Below, piece after piece: positions 8,348 through 21,167 of a DNA stretch of 64,000 nucleotides. The DNA comes from Nostoc sp. S13 (lineage in GTDB: Bacteria > Cyanobacteriota > Cyanobacteriia > Cyanobacteriales > Nostocaceae): positions 1-64,000 of the forward strand of contig NZ_JAQYWQ010000018.1 of assembly GCF_029379315.1 (NCBI RefSeq), written 5' to 3'. Made by a program: the position numbers and the translations under genes. The notes under the pieces were generated by a model, which worked only from the letters and a program-made list of their open reading frames with translations, had not been told where the DNA came from and ran no database searches. Numbering within the stretch: the stretch's first letter is position 1; every line of letters starts with the position of its first letter.

Positions 8348-9468
<1,121 letters not shown>

Positions 9469-9487
9469 AGAACAAATTTCCAAGCTT

Positions 9488-10252
9488 TTAAGGCTGTAAC
9501 CAATCCCGATCAGGCTTTGTGATTTGACGAGCATTGTTGTATGCCATATCAAGTGTAAGACATGTTGAAGCTCGGTAAAAGGTTGAATGTCTCTCAACAA
9601 CTAAAGCAAGGTCTGCTCGTTGAGGGTTTCCTATACACAGTGGTAGAAGTAATTGAATCTGCCCTCTGTAGTATTGGGGGATTGCTGTCTTATAATTCCT
9701 GCGAACCCTTTCTTTCGCATTGTCTATCGCTCCCTTCAAGAAAGTTTGAAGAGCGTAGTCATCCATAGATTTGTATGGCTCTGGAAAACGTTCTTTGTTC
9801 TCTTCAATGATATGTTCTACATTTATTCTCAAATCTTTGCGAGTGTCAAAAACAAGTGAAGCTGGGTCATCAAAGTAGTGAGCTAGATCGGGAAGTTCTG
9901 GAAAGTTGTTTAACTCCCAGCGTCCTCCACGGAGCCAAGCCTTGAAGAACCAACGTTGTACGTCTGTTCTGCGATTAACTTCAAACGAAGCATAAATTGT
10001 CTCTTGGCTAGGTGTGACAAGACCTGTATTAAAACAACTGTATTGACCATCCTCAGAAAGGGAAATTTTTCCTTCTTCAGCAACCTTGCGGTAGGTGTAA
10101 CGAATGTAGTTGTAAAGAACTGGAAGAGAACGATCGATAACCGTATTTTGATAATTCCAGTCTTCCGATTCAGCCTCCTCCTTTGCTAGTTCCTGAAGAC
10201 TAGCATCCATATCTGGAATAAACGCAAATTCAAAAAAATCTTCAGGCCACAT
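9488..10252 (-). CDS. DUF3825 domain protein
   Basis: A 254-residue soluble protein. The segments SLPVLYNYIRYTYRKVAEEG, YSCFNTGLVTPSQETIYASF, FFKAWLRGG and LVFDTRKDLRINVEHIIEEN, together with the late QYYRGQIQLLLPLCIGNP and ADLALVVERH, fit the DUF3825 family. This domain is found alone or fused to nucleic-acid-binding modules, but its activity is not known to me. It ends 19 bases before the DUF6887-like start and lies in the same orientation as por. No signal peptide or membrane segment is seen. Confidence 0.6.
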   Translation of the reverse strand: MWPEDFFEFAFIPDMDASLQELAKEEAESEDWNYQNTVIDRSLPVLYNYIRYTYRKVAEEGKISLSEDGQYSCFNTGLVTPSQETIYASFEVNRRTDVQRWFFKAWLRGGRWELNNFPELPDLAHYFDDPASLVFDTRKDLRINVEHIIEENKERFPEPYKSMDDYALQTFLKGAIDNAKERVRRNYKTAIPQYYRGQIQLLLPLCIGNPQRADLALVVERHSTFYRASTCLTLDMAYNNARQITKPDRDWLQP

Positions 10253-10349
10253 ACTTTCAAGACTTAATTTAGGGCTTAACTTACTTGAGAGCTAACTAAT
10301 TAAAGGTGGGTGATGCCCACCCTCCGGTCGTGAAATCTAATATCTAAAC

Positions 10350-10823
10350 TTACTGCAAATATTCTCGTGTTAACTTGTGATTGCCAAAAATTTCCATGTC
10401 ATATTCAATATTATCTAAAAGAATTGAAAAATTGGTTCTGTCATAGTCTCCCTCACAGAAAGTTTCGAGGCACAGATCATTGTCTTCATCAATATATGCC
10501 TTCATAAATATGAACTCAAAATTAAATTCGTTCATATATTCCAAGAGGTGTATTCTATTCATATTTGGCTTAAGAGAATAAAGAGTTCTAATTAATACAC
10601 CTCTACCTGAAATATATTTAACAATCAAGTTTTGCTTTCTAGGATGACGGCATAAAAGTAAATCATCCCCTTCTTCAACATGATATCCATTGAACTCCAA
10701 ATGATTACGATATCTTGCTAAGGAATGGGCAACAGAATCACTAATACTCATTTCTGGCATGGTTTGAAGCCTCACAAATTTTTTTAGAAGAGCAGGTAAA
10801 CTAAACTTATTATTCCCACCCAA
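10350..10823 (-). CDS. YbjN-like / secretion-chaperone-fold protein
   Basis: A 157-residue acidic protein. The likely start is ATG 10760 (MPEMSISDSVAHSLARYRNH) or the annotated 10823; the upstream residues are less convincing. The alternating alpha/beta pattern (HLEFNGYHVEEGDDLLLC, then LIRTLYSL, then LLEYMNEFNFEFIFMKAYID) and the acidic end resemble YbjN or type III chaperone-fold proteins. No catalytic residues are visible. It is separated from DUF3825 by about 100 bases, so co-transcription is possible. Confidence 0.5.
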   Translation of the reverse strand: MGGNNKFSLPALLKKFVRLQTMPEMSISDSVAHSLARYRNHLEFNGYHVEEGDDLLLCRHPRKQNLIVKYISGRGVLIRTLYSLKPNMNRIHLLEYMNEFNFEFIFMKAYIDEDNDLCLETFCEGDYDRTNFSILLDNIEYDMEIFGNHKLTREYLQ

Positions 10824-10948
10824 CCTATAATTTGATCAGGACTAACACCAAAACTCATATTTTCCTTATATATAGGAATCCTACTTGAATCTTGCTCAGT
10901 ATACTGAGAAGGAAAGCTCTGTATGTCAAGCTTCTAGGCAGCTTATTT

Positions 10949-10977
10949 GTTCAAAAATCAAATATGAGTCCTATATC
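10949..10977. repeat. Palindromic dispersed repeat, copy 2
   Basis: TTCAAAAATCAAATATGAGTCC then TATAT, one base different in the palindrome core from the copies at 29-58 and 20861-20889. Confidence 0.65.
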
Positions 10978-11029
10978 TTTATATCTTAGGGATTAAGAAA
11001 AGCATTTTTTAACCCCCAAGACCCAATAA

Positions 11030-12757
11030 CTAATACTTCCGCTCTTTTGGCTCAAACATAGTAATCGCCACCGGGCGATACTGTATATCAATTCCCGCTG
11101 GTGAATAGTAAGCCATTGTGTGTTTGAGGAAATTAGCATCATCTCGCTGGGAATAATCTTCGCGGAAATGAGCGCCACGACTTTCTTGACGATTCAGGGC
11201 TGATGCCAAAATAGTTTGTCCCACTACCATCAAACTTCGCAATTCCAGGGCTTCCACGAGTTCCGTATTCCAGCAACTACCTTTGTCATCTAAATAAATT
11301 TGCGGATATTGTTGTTGTATTTCTTCTAGTTTCTGCAAGCCTTCAGTCATTAACGCCTCAGTGCGGAAAACGCCACAGTACTGCGTCATACAATCCTGGA
11401 AGGCTTGACGGACATGGTTAATGCGGTACTTTCCTGGTTGTTCTAGCAAAGCTTGGATTTGTTGCTGGGCTTCCGTTACATAGCGTTGCTCATTTACAGA
11501 AGGCAACTTACGTTTTTGCACAAATTGCGCGATCGCAGCCCCAGTCCGTTTACCATAAACTACACACTCCAGTAGTGAATTACTCCCCAAACGATTTGCA
11601 CCATGTACGGAAACACAAGATGTTTCACCCGCAGCAAAAAAAGCATCAACTAAACCATCGCCACTACTGCGGACTTGCCCATCAGTATTAACTGGGATAC
11701 CACCCATACAATAGTGAATTGTTGGGCGGACTGGCATAGGTTGAGTTACCGCGTCAACACCTACCAAACGGTGTGCTTCTTCCCAACAGAAGGGAACGCG
11801 ACTCATAATTTTTTCTTTACCCATATGGCGCAGATCCAGATAGACAAAAGGGCCACCAGCACTACCATCGAGATGAATACCACGACCGGCGCGAATTTCG
11901 TAAGCGATCGCTCGTGAGGTAATATCACGAGGAGCTAGTTCCATGCGACTGGGTGCATAGTTCGCCATAAAGCGATCGCCTTCACTATTAATCAGATACG
12001 CTCCTTCTCCCCGTACCGCTTCTGAAATCAACACCCCTACCGGATATAAACCAGTGGGATGAAACTGGACAAATTCCATATCTTCCAGGGGCAAACCTGC
12101 GATCGCAGTCATTGCCAAACCATCACCAGAAGAAGCGTAATCATTAGAGGTGGTATTATAAACGCGACCATAGCCCCCTGTAGCAAACATCACCGCCTTG
12201 GCCCGCACCACCTCTATATGTCCATCCAAAAGATGAAACATTACCACACCCTTGGCCTCATTTTCTGACAAAATGAGACGCATCACGTACCATTCTTCAT
12301 AAACTTGCACCCCATAACGCCGCAGGTTGTTCACCAATTCGTGCAAAATCGCGTGGCCGGTCTTATCAGCAGCGTAGCAAGTGCGGTTGTGGGAATGTCC
12401 CCCAAAAGCTCGTTGAGCAATGCGCCCATCCGGTAAACGAGAGAACAAAACGCCCATGTGTTCCAAGTCAATCACCACATCTGGCGCTTCTTGGGCGAGA
12501 ATTGCCACAGCATCTTGGTCTGCCAAGTAATCAGAACCCTTGACAGTATCAAAAGCATGTGCCTCCCAACTATCTTCTGAATCAACATTTTTCAGCGATG
12601 CAGCCATACCACCTTGAGCCGCGACCGAGTGGGAACGAATTGGGTGGGTTTTGGCAACCACAGCAATATTTAAACTGGGGTCAATACGAGCAATTTCCAC
12701 AGCAGCGCGACATCCTGCTAATCCACCCCCGACAATAATCACATCATGTTCCAGCAT
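11030..12757 (-). CDS. sdhA: Succinate dehydrogenase / fumarate reductase flavoprotein subunit
   Basis: Start set at ATG 12757 ([12 protein letters not shown]), because the eight residues before it are atypical. The 575-residue protein oxidises succinate to fumarate with FAD. Seen directly: the dinucleotide-binding [15 protein letters not shown] (residues 8-22), the FAD-attachment region [15 protein letters not shown], the substrate/catalytic region [31 protein letters not shown] and [10 protein letters not shown] near residue 390. The C-terminal helical domain carries [16 protein letters not shown] and [11 protein letters not shown]. No sdhB lies beside it, as is common in cyanobacteria where the subunits are dispersed. 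Confidence 0.93.
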   Translation of the reverse strand: MLEHDVIIVGGGLAGCRAAVEIARIDPSLNIAVVAKTHPIRSHSVAAQGGMAASLKNVDSEDSWEAHAFDTVKGSDYLADQDAVAILAQEAPDVVIDLEHMGVLFSRLPDGRIAQRAFGGHSHNRTCYAADKTGHAILHELVNNLRRYGVQVYEEWYVMRLILSENEAKGVVMFHLLDGHIEVVRAKAVMFATGGYGRVYNTTSNDYASSGDGLAMTAIAGLPLEDMEFVQFHPTGLYPVGVLISEAVRGEGAYLINSEGDRFMANYAPSRMELAPRDITSRAIAYEIRAGRGIHLDGSAGGPFVYLDLRHMGKEKIMSRVPFCWEEAHRLVGVDAVTQPMPVRPTIHYCMGGIPVNTDGQVRSSGDGLVDAFFAAGETSCVSVHGANRLGSNSLLECVVYGKRTGAAIAQFVQKRKLPSVNEQRYVTEAQQQIQALLEQPGKYRINHVRQAFQDCMTQYCGVFRTEALMTEGLQKLEEIQQQYPQIYLDDKGSCWNTELVEALELRSLMVVGQTILASALNRQESRGAHFREDYSQRDDANFLKHTMAYYSPAGIDIQYRPVAITMFEPKERKY

Positions 12758-12781
12758 AATTAGCCCCCGACTGCAAACCAC

Positions 12782-13179
12782 TGCTGTTCTATTGTAGAGA
12801 GGTGATTGTGATTAATGAGGCAGTGCGTTGCGATCGTTGCCGTGGCATCTCTACAAAAAAAATTCCCTGCCTATAGACAGGGATGTTATTACAAATTTTG
12901 AAATTAGGAGTGAAAAGTCAACAACAGAGGCAGAAGGCAGGAGGAATACTGCCGTCTGCCTTCTGCCGCGACCGCGCTTAGAGCAAGGGTTTAAGTCGAG
13001 AAGACCAAAATTTCCGATTTGGTGGACTGGAAGTAGATGGGGTTGAAGCCGAGTCTTTATTTCAACCTCCTGCCTCCTGCCTCCTGCCTCCTGCCTTCTT
13101 CACAAATCAAAAGTTATGGGACAGATTGAGTGACTCATAACTCTTAACTCCTAACTCTTAACTCCTAACTCTTAACTCT
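12782..13179. repeat. Intergenic region with hairpin and tandem repeats
   Basis: About 400 bases without a gene. It holds a hairpin with arms GGCAGAAGGCAG and CTGCCTTCTGCC (about 12930-12968), a (CCTCCTG)n tandem run near 13066-13100 and alternating TTAACTCCTAACTC units at 13141-13185. These are STRR-type repeats. Confidence 0.7.
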
Positions 13180-13500
13180 TTAACTAGTTGCTTGTACAGG
13201 TTGTTGCTGAGACACATTACCTGGTATAGGTTCCATTTTGGTTCCAGGCCCTACAGGGCTAACTTCAATATGATTTAACAAGGTAGTGACAAACGCAAAC
13301 AACAAGAAAGGTAGCGATAGCAGAACGACGAGACCCGCTGTTGCTAAAGCGTACACGGGTCGCTTGGCACCCATCAGCGCCAAGGCTGATGCCAAACTTA
13401 GGGTAATTGTTATCAACCAAACAATTATTTGACCGTAGATATCACCGAAAGTCAGGGTACAGACAAACCGATACTTTTGAATATTATTTCCGCTCATCAC
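13180..13500 (-). CDS. Small membrane protein of unknown function
   Basis: A 106-residue protein with two to three hydrophobic segments: IYGQIIVWLITITLSLASAL (about 21-40) and the long ATAGLVVLLSLPFLLFAFVT stretch (about 53-72). A short polar tail rich in Gln/Pro follows. The start may be the first or second of two adjacent ATGs. It has no recognised domain and no operon partner. Codon use and the clear membrane pattern suggest it is real. Confidence 0.55.
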   Translation of the reverse strand: MMSGNNIQKYRFVCTLTFGDIYGQIIVWLITITLSLASALALMGAKRPVYALATAGLVVLLSLPFLLFAFVTTLLNHIEVSPVGPGTKMEPIPGNVSQQQPVQATS

Positions 13501-14151
13501 ATTTGCCTCAAGTCTCTCCTAATAGGTTCTAGGTTAGAGCCATGTTTGCCTTGCAGACAATTTCTAAATATTTTTGCAAGCTTCGTAATATCACTTCACA
13601 ATCAACTTTTATTCTCACAAAGCGCAATTCCTAGTACAGCATGGCATAAATAGATCAACCATACCCTACGCGAAGTCCTAAAAAGCTAGTTTTATAGCGG
13701 AGCCAGTGTGTTGGACGTTGTACCCCTGGAATACAAGCTAGCAAGAGCGTCTTCCCTTCTCCCAAAGGAGAGGCTAACGCTAAAAAGAAGCAACTGGGGT
13801 TGTGTTATGCCGCTAAATATTAAGTATACGACTTACGCACTGTACAAATTAATCATGGTATGCTTTACCAAAATAGGTCATTTCAGGCTTTGATTAATCA
13901 TTACTTTGATGGGAAATAGATTTGCGCTGTAGGGGTAAAGGGCATTGCTAAACCCCGATCACAGATCCGGTTTTTTCCATATGCATATTTAGTGTTTTAT
14001 GTCAATTGGTAAGTCCTAAAATATATAAATCGAGCAGAATCAGGATGTAAAAACGGATTTTTGGTGTTAAATTTTGAGTATTGCCCAAATTTGTTGAATT
14101 AACTCAACAAAACCCTTTATTTTTCCTGGCAATATTGTTTTAGGAGTGAAT
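13501..14151. other. Gene-free region with dispersed repeats
   Basis: About 650 bases. It contains a GC-rich small repeat with arms GCGTCTTCCCTTCTCCC and GGAGAGGCTAACGC (13747-13781) and a possible degenerate inverted-repeat element at 13829-14018 (listed separately). The last 130 bases probably hold the promoter of the following gene, but no clear boxes were found. Confidence 0.5.
13829..14018. mobile_element. Possible degenerate MITE with TAGGACTTACGCA-type ends
   Basis: The left end reads CGACTTACGCACTG and the right end GGTAAGTCCTAAAA, matching the terminal inverted repeats of the clearer elements at 24369-24563 and 48298-48380. The length is about 190 bases. The interior does not resemble either of them, so this call is weak. 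Confidence 0.35.
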
Positions 14152-14997
14152 GTGAATACTATCTTTGTTCGTAAAGGTGTTTTTTGGTTCCCAAGTATAG
14201 CTGCTCTTGCAGTCCTGAGTAGCAGCTTATCTGCAAGTGCCCAGACAGTGGACAAGGCGAGCAGTCAGCTATTAACCAACCCTTCCGCAACCCTAGCGTT
14301 TCCTAACGAGTTTAGTACAGAACTAGACATTACAAGCCAAAATCTCTCTACAGAAACAACTGAAACATTTACAGTCACAAATTTAACTAAAGTACAGAAG
14401 TTCCAGAGCGCTGCAATACAGAAAAACGCTAGTGTAACGCCTACACCTGTACCAGGCACAGTGGCAACCTCATCTGCGATGCTCACTTCTGAGTTTGTAC
14501 AACCAACTTCTCAACCAACTTCTCAACCATCTGCTCCCAGAGTCGCGCAATCGGATATTGATTTAGGTAGAACTACTCGTGGTGGCAGCAGCTATGTTGG
14601 CATCGCTGCTAACATTGGTTTAAGTGGTGATGGCGACACGTCTTTGGGCGACGGTAACTTTGCGGTAATTAGCAAAATCGGAGTGACAAATTCTATATCG
14701 GTGCGACCCTCAGCCGTATTTGGGGACAACACTACAATTCTACTTCCGATCACCTACGATTTTTCCTTCAAGTCAGCGGATGCTTTTAGCGAACCGTTAG
14801 CGATCGCACCTTACATTGGAGTAGGTGGAGCTTACAAAACTGGTGATGATTCGCAATTTGCCTTTTTGGTATCTGGTGGTATCGATGTGCCTCTAACTTC
14901 TCAATTTACGGCAACGGCTGCTGTGAATGCGGGATTTTTCGATAAGACTGATGTAGGCTTGTTGTTAGGAGTTGGTTACAACTTCAGTGGGCTTTAA
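14152..14997 (+). CDS. Outer-membrane beta-barrel-like protein with signal peptide
   Basis: Start chosen at GTG 14152, five bases after TAGGAG (14141-14146); the upstream in-frame GTG overlaps that ribosome site. The product has 281 residues. A signal peptide covers about residues 1-30 (VFWFPSIAALAVLSSSLSAS, then AQ). A low-complexity Ser/Thr/Pro region (about 35-140) is followed by a C-terminal region with alternating hydrophobic residues (SYVGIAANIGLSGDGDTS, FAVISKIGVTNSISVRP, FTATAAVNAGFF) ending GVGYNFSGL. That is the pattern of a small outer-membrane barrel. Probable role: surface or porin-like protein; ligand unknown. Confidence 0.65.
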   Translation: MNTIFVRKGVFWFPSIAALAVLSSSLSASAQTVDKASSQLLTNPSATLAFPNEFSTELDITSQNLSTETTETFTVTNLTKVQKFQSAAIQKNASVTPTPVPGTVATSSAMLTSEFVQPTSQPTSQPSAPRVAQSDIDLGRTTRGGSSYVGIAANIGLSGDGDTSLGDGNFAVISKIGVTNSISVRPSAVFGDNTTILLPITYDFSFKSADAFSEPLAIAPYIGVGGAYKTGDDSQFAFLVSGGIDVPLTSQFTATAAVNAGFFDKTDVGLLLGVGYNFSGL

Positions 14998-15005
14998 AAG
15001 TTAGG

Positions 15006-15047
15006 AGTTAGGAGTTATTATGATTAAATTCATAATAACTCCTAACT
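15006..15047. terminator. Bidirectional terminator between convergent genes
   Basis: AGTTAGGAGTTATTATGA and TCATAATAACTCCTAACT form a perfect 18-base stem with loop TTAAAT. It lies between the stop codons of the plus-strand barrel gene and the minus-strand binding-protein gene. Confidence 0.75.
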
Positions 15048-15049
15048 TT

Positions 15050-16372
15050 CTACTTGGGGGTAACTTTGTCAATCACCTTGATTTTGCCATCGTCTCCTAC
15101 TGTCCAAACATCGTAAACACCGACGACATCGCCGTTAGCATCAACATCTACGTTCCCACTGGCTCCTTGGTAGTTAATCTTCTTACCATTTTTAAGTAAC
15201 TTCAGTCCCTCGCAGACATCAGTAACTTCTGTGCCAGGCCCATTAGAAACTTCACGGATTTTGCTGGCGATACCAACGCCTGTATTTTCCTTAGCAGCTT
15301 GCGCTGCCAACGTCAATAAGGCAGCCGCATCCCAAGCTTGAGGAGCATATTCCCCTGGTGCACCACCCTTTTTATCCTTCCACAGCTTGTTGAAAGCTTC
15401 TAGTGCTTTGCCGTTGGAACCCGGTACTGTTCCGATCGCTCCAGTTAAAATATATTTCCCATCACTACCTTTGCCAACTTGTTCTGGGAAAGTAGGTGAT
15501 TTCACCCCATCTGTAAGCAGAATTTGCACTCCCTTGGCCACACCTTGCTGATAGGCGGCTTTCAGGAACAAACTACCAGTTTCAGCGTACAATACAGCCA
15601 GCACTGCATCTGGCTTACCAGCAAAAGCCGCAGCCGCTTCTGTATCAAATGTCTGGGCTTTCGGATCGTAGCGAACAGGTTTATCTTTATTAACTATAGT
15701 TCCACCCAATTTTTCAAAAGTTTGCACAAATGCTTTTTCAAAGCCAACGCCATAGTCGTTATTAATTACTACTGTAGAAATTCGCTTGAAACCTTTTTTA
15801 TTAGCAAGTTGGGCTAAGGCTAGTGCTTGGTAGGTATCGGGGGGAGCTGTTCGGGCCCAAAAGCCTTTAAAGTCGCCTTTTTGAGCCTTTTCGGTAAAGA
15901 CAGGACTGGTACTACCAGGGGAAACTAGCATGACTTTATTCGGCGTGGCAATGGAGACTGCTGCACTAGAAACGCTACTGGCAAATGAACCAACTACACC
16001 TGCGACTTTATCTAAAGTTGCTAGTTTGGTCATACCGGCAGCACCAGATCTGGGGTCGGTTTGGTCGTCTACTTGCACCAAGGTAACAGGTTCGCCATTC
16101 ACCCCACCGCAAGCGTTTACGCTATCGACAAGTAAAGGGACAGAACCTAGCATCTGCTGTCCCACAGAAGCCAAGTCGCCTGTTGTCGGTAGTAGGGAAC
16201 CAATTTTTAGCCCTTGAGTACTGCTTGTGGTAGTTGAGTTTGCTGCTGGGGTAGCGGTACTTCCGTTGTTAGCTGCACCATTGGGCGTACTGCTATCACC
16301 ACAAGCCCCAACTAGAAACCCAGTTGCTAGGGTAGCTATACTTAAAGCTAAGGCGGCGCTAATTTTTCTCAT
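15050..16372 (-). CDS. ABC-transporter substrate-binding lipoprotein, branched-chain/neutral amino-acid type
   Basis: A 440-residue periplasmic binding protein of the LivJ/LivK (type I) class. The N-terminus is a lipoprotein signal (ALALSIATLATGFLVGAC, with Cys as the lipidation site) followed by a Ser/Thr/Asn-rich linker. The mature part opens with LKIGSLLPTTGDLASVGQQM and contains VNACGGVNGEPVTLVQVDDQ, GVVGSFASSVSSAAVSIATP and FWARTAPPDTYQALALAQLA. It resembles NatB-type subunits of neutral amino-acid importers in Nostoc, but ligand specificity cannot be read from the sequence. No permease or ATPase gene is adjacent, so it must work with subunits encoded elsewhere. Confidence 0.85.
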   Translation of the reverse strand: MRKISAALALSIATLATGFLVGACGDSSTPNGAANNGSTATPAANSTTTSSTQGLKIGSLLPTTGDLASVGQQMLGSVPLLVDSVNACGGVNGEPVTLVQVDDQTDPRSGAAGMTKLATLDKVAGVVGSFASSVSSAAVSIATPNKVMLVSPGSTSPVFTEKAQKGDFKGFWARTAPPDTYQALALAQLANKKGFKRISTVVINNDYGVGFEKAFVQTFEKLGGTIVNKDKPVRYDPKAQTFDTEAAAAFAGKPDAVLAVLYAETGSLFLKAAYQQGVAKGVQILLTDGVKSPTFPEQVGKGSDGKYILTGAIGTVPGSNGKALEAFNKLWKDKKGGAPGEYAPQAWDAAALLTLAAQAAKENTGVGIASKIREVSNGPGTEVTDVCEGLKLLKNGKKINYQGASGNVDVDANGDVVGVYDVWTVGDDGKIKVIDKVTPK

Positions 16373-16565
16373 AAGTCACTTTCACTCCTCAGATATTTAG
16401 GAGCCTAAAAGTAAGATTCAAACTAAATTTGTAAGTTAGCTGGATCTTAATCAAGACTCCAAAGGATAGATCATATCATCCACCTTTGGGAGTAGAAGTA
16501 TTTAACCCTAGATTAATATTTACTTTTGTACACAGAATAGACTCCGTGTATCAAAGGCTGGAAAA

Positions 16566-16657
16566 CGGAGAGGGAGGGATTCGAACCCTCGGTACGGAGT
16601 TGCCTGCCGTACAACAGATTAGCAATCTGCCGCTTTCGACCACTCAGCCACCTCTCC
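16566..16657 (-). tRNA. tRNA-Ser(GCU)
   Basis: A 92-base class II tRNA with acceptor arms GGAGAGG and CCTCTCC, anticodon arm CAGAT-TGCTAAT-CTG with GCT, a long variable arm and a normal GGTTCGAATCC T-arm. Well formed and outside the array, so it is probably the cell's standard tRNA-Ser(GCU). Confidence 0.95.
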
Positions 16658-16713
16658 TGACTCACAAATAATAATGTTAGCAGATTTGTTGCGGAGAGTC
16701 AATAGTCATTTGT

Positions 16714-16796
16714 CATTGGGCATTGGGCATTGGGCATTGGGCATTGGGCATTGGGCATTGGGCATTGGGCATTAGTCATTGGTCATTGGTCATTGG
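16714..16796. repeat. Heptanucleotide repeat (CATTGGG)8 followed by (TCATTGG)3
   Basis: Eight exact CATTGGG units from 16714 to 16769, then three TCATTGG units. STRR type, lying between tRNA-Ser and crtB. Confidence 0.92.
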
Positions 16797-16853
16797 TCGG
16801 TGGTTATTTATAAAATACTGAGGACTAAGGACTAGGGACAAATGACTAATTTT

Positions 16854-19209
<2,356 letters not shown>

Positions 19210-19693
19210 TTAACCCTTATGTCCTTCAATATTTCTTAATGGTTTTGTCGTTCTCATTATACGTTGCAATCCGTTACATTTGGCAGTTATTGGGCGATCG
19301 CTTCCCCAAAAAACTTCTGTAAAAGGGAATTTTACTTGAGATGCACCTACCAGAATAAATTGCCAATATCATTGTTGGCAATGGGTTTGCGACGTGCATT
19401 TCATCTAGATTTACACCACCGGATGTCAATAAACAAAAGTCATTCCTTTGACTGAAAATAGGTAGTTACAAACTCTTGATCTTAAAGTAGTTGATTTCTT
19501 TGGTAATTCGTGTATTTGCTCTAAGGAAATATCTAGGGCATTGGTAAAGCCTGCTAGTTGATTTACAGGTTACTTTCATTCGGTAAAAACTTAATTAATG
19601 CAAAAACTTATACTAGTATTTTTAAGTATTTAAACTTAATTAGCAGTGTTACAATTGTATAAACGGAAGGGGAAACTCATACCACACAAGTTA
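19210..19693. other. Intergenic region, nothing recognised
   Basis: About 480 bases between the PhyH-like relic and crtP. Apart from one HIP1-like GCGATCGC at about 19294 and AT-rich sequence, I see no gene, repeat or clear hairpin. It should contain the crtP promoter. Confidence 0.4.
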
Positions 19694-20650
19694 CTAAATA
19701 CATTTCAGTAGAGAAGCTGTTCGGAAGTCGTGCTGCATCCCATAGTCAGTTCGGGCAAATTCTATTTGTAATATTAAACGGTCTTTATGAGTAGGAGTAA
19801 TTCCTTTATGAAAACAAAGTGGATCTTCCGCAAATCCAAAACCAGCTTTGCCACAAATCTTTACTAAAGATTCAGAACCATAATAATCGCTGATATCTTG
19901 ATCTGTCTCTCGTTTACGTAGCCAAAGATGTGACGGCTTCTTCTTATTGTGACTACCGCGAACACAGACATGAGGACCGCTTTGATCATCTACATCAGTC
20001 AAATAAAAGAAAAACTTCAGAAAACGATAATCGTCTATATCGTAGTGAAATAATTGAGCAGCTTGACTTTTTTGACGATATGTTATGTCACCTGAAAAAC
20101 TCCACCACATCAGATTCCCTTGATGTACTGCTTGAGCATCTAAATATTTAGTAGCTATTGCCAATAACTTTGGATCATTTTGAATTTTTTTTATAACTGG
20201 GCAGAGTAAAGACGTATTAAAATAACTACCGATGAAAAAATGTTTTCCTGACTTAGTTTGTGCTTGTTCCTTTTGATTATAAAAAAACCCCATATTTGTT
20301 TTTCTATTGCCATAACAAACTGTTGAATGAGCAAATTAGACTATTTCTTTAACAATATCTTGGGGTAAATTAATTTCTAAATATAACCCTTCGGTTTTCA
20401 GGGTGTTAACAACGTCATCTACATTCACATCTGGAAAATAACAATTGCTCTCATTGAGAACGGATGAATATAATTTAACTGAACGTCTTAAGAAAAATAT
20501 CATCATAGCTCGCCCAGTTTTAAATCGAGCAATTTTACGCATTAAAAGCCATCTAGGATTTTTAGTCAATCCTTTGTAATTTTCATAACAAATATCATAA
20601 AATTTTGAATAAATTCTATTTAGATTGTTATTGAATAAACTTATAGACAT
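19694..20650 (-). pseudogene. PhyH-type Fe(II)/2-oxoglutarate dioxygenase split by an in-frame TAA
   Basis: Two frames, 20336-20650 (104 aa) and 19694-20293 (199 aa), are parts of one gene in the same phase. Reading through TAA 20336-20338 gives QDIVKEIV-stop-FAHSTVCYGNRKTNMGFFYN, continuous sequence with no length change. The C-terminal half holds the iron-binding H-x-D (FHYDIDDYRFLKFFFYL) and the distal His region (CFHKGITPTHKDRLILQIEF), typical of phytanoyl-CoA dioxygenase-like enzymes. A CAA-to-TAA change would explain the break. The substrate is unknown. It may be a recent pseudogene, since the rest of both halves is intact. Confidence 0.75.
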
Positions 20651-21167
20651 AAGTCTCCTGAGATTTGGATGGTAGGATGCGTTAACGGAGTGACTCCAAA
20701 GGAAAATCGCAAAAATGCTTTTGCGGAAAAACTAATCTATACTTGCGTAAGTAATACTATGTAATATATAGCAATCGGATTTGATTCTTGAAATTATTTG
20801 CGTAGGCAGGGAGTAGGGAGTAGGGAATGGGGAATCAGCCCTTTCGAGTTGTACGGAGTTTTTTCAAAAATCAAATAGGAGTCCTATATATTTTAATTGT
20901 TAAAAATCAGTAAGAATACTTGCTGAGAGTATATTTACTGTTTCTTTTTACAAGTTAGTCTTTTTTAAAGAGTTGGTGAGAGGTTGAAGGTATTGAGCAT
21001 AGGGCATTGTTCAAGAAGCGCGAGAGCAAACAGAAAATTCTTCCCCTTTGCACCTCTGCCCCCTGCCTCTTAAAAGTCCCCACTCTCCATAAGGGTGTAG
21101 AATCAGGATTTATGTCTTCTAGGTTGAACATCCCAGTTGTTTGCTACACAACCATAGGTAAAGGATT
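20651..21167. other. Intergenic region with palindromic repeat
   Basis: About 520 bases. It contains the third copy of the ATAGGAGTCCTAT repeat (20861-20889), a short GGGAGTAGGGAGTAGGG-like run at about 20808-20830, and no convincing gene. Confidence 0.5.
20861..20889. repeat. Palindromic dispersed repeat, copy 3
   Basis: TTTTCAAAAATCAAATAGGA then GTCCTATAT, nearly identical to the copy at 29-58. Confidence 0.7.
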
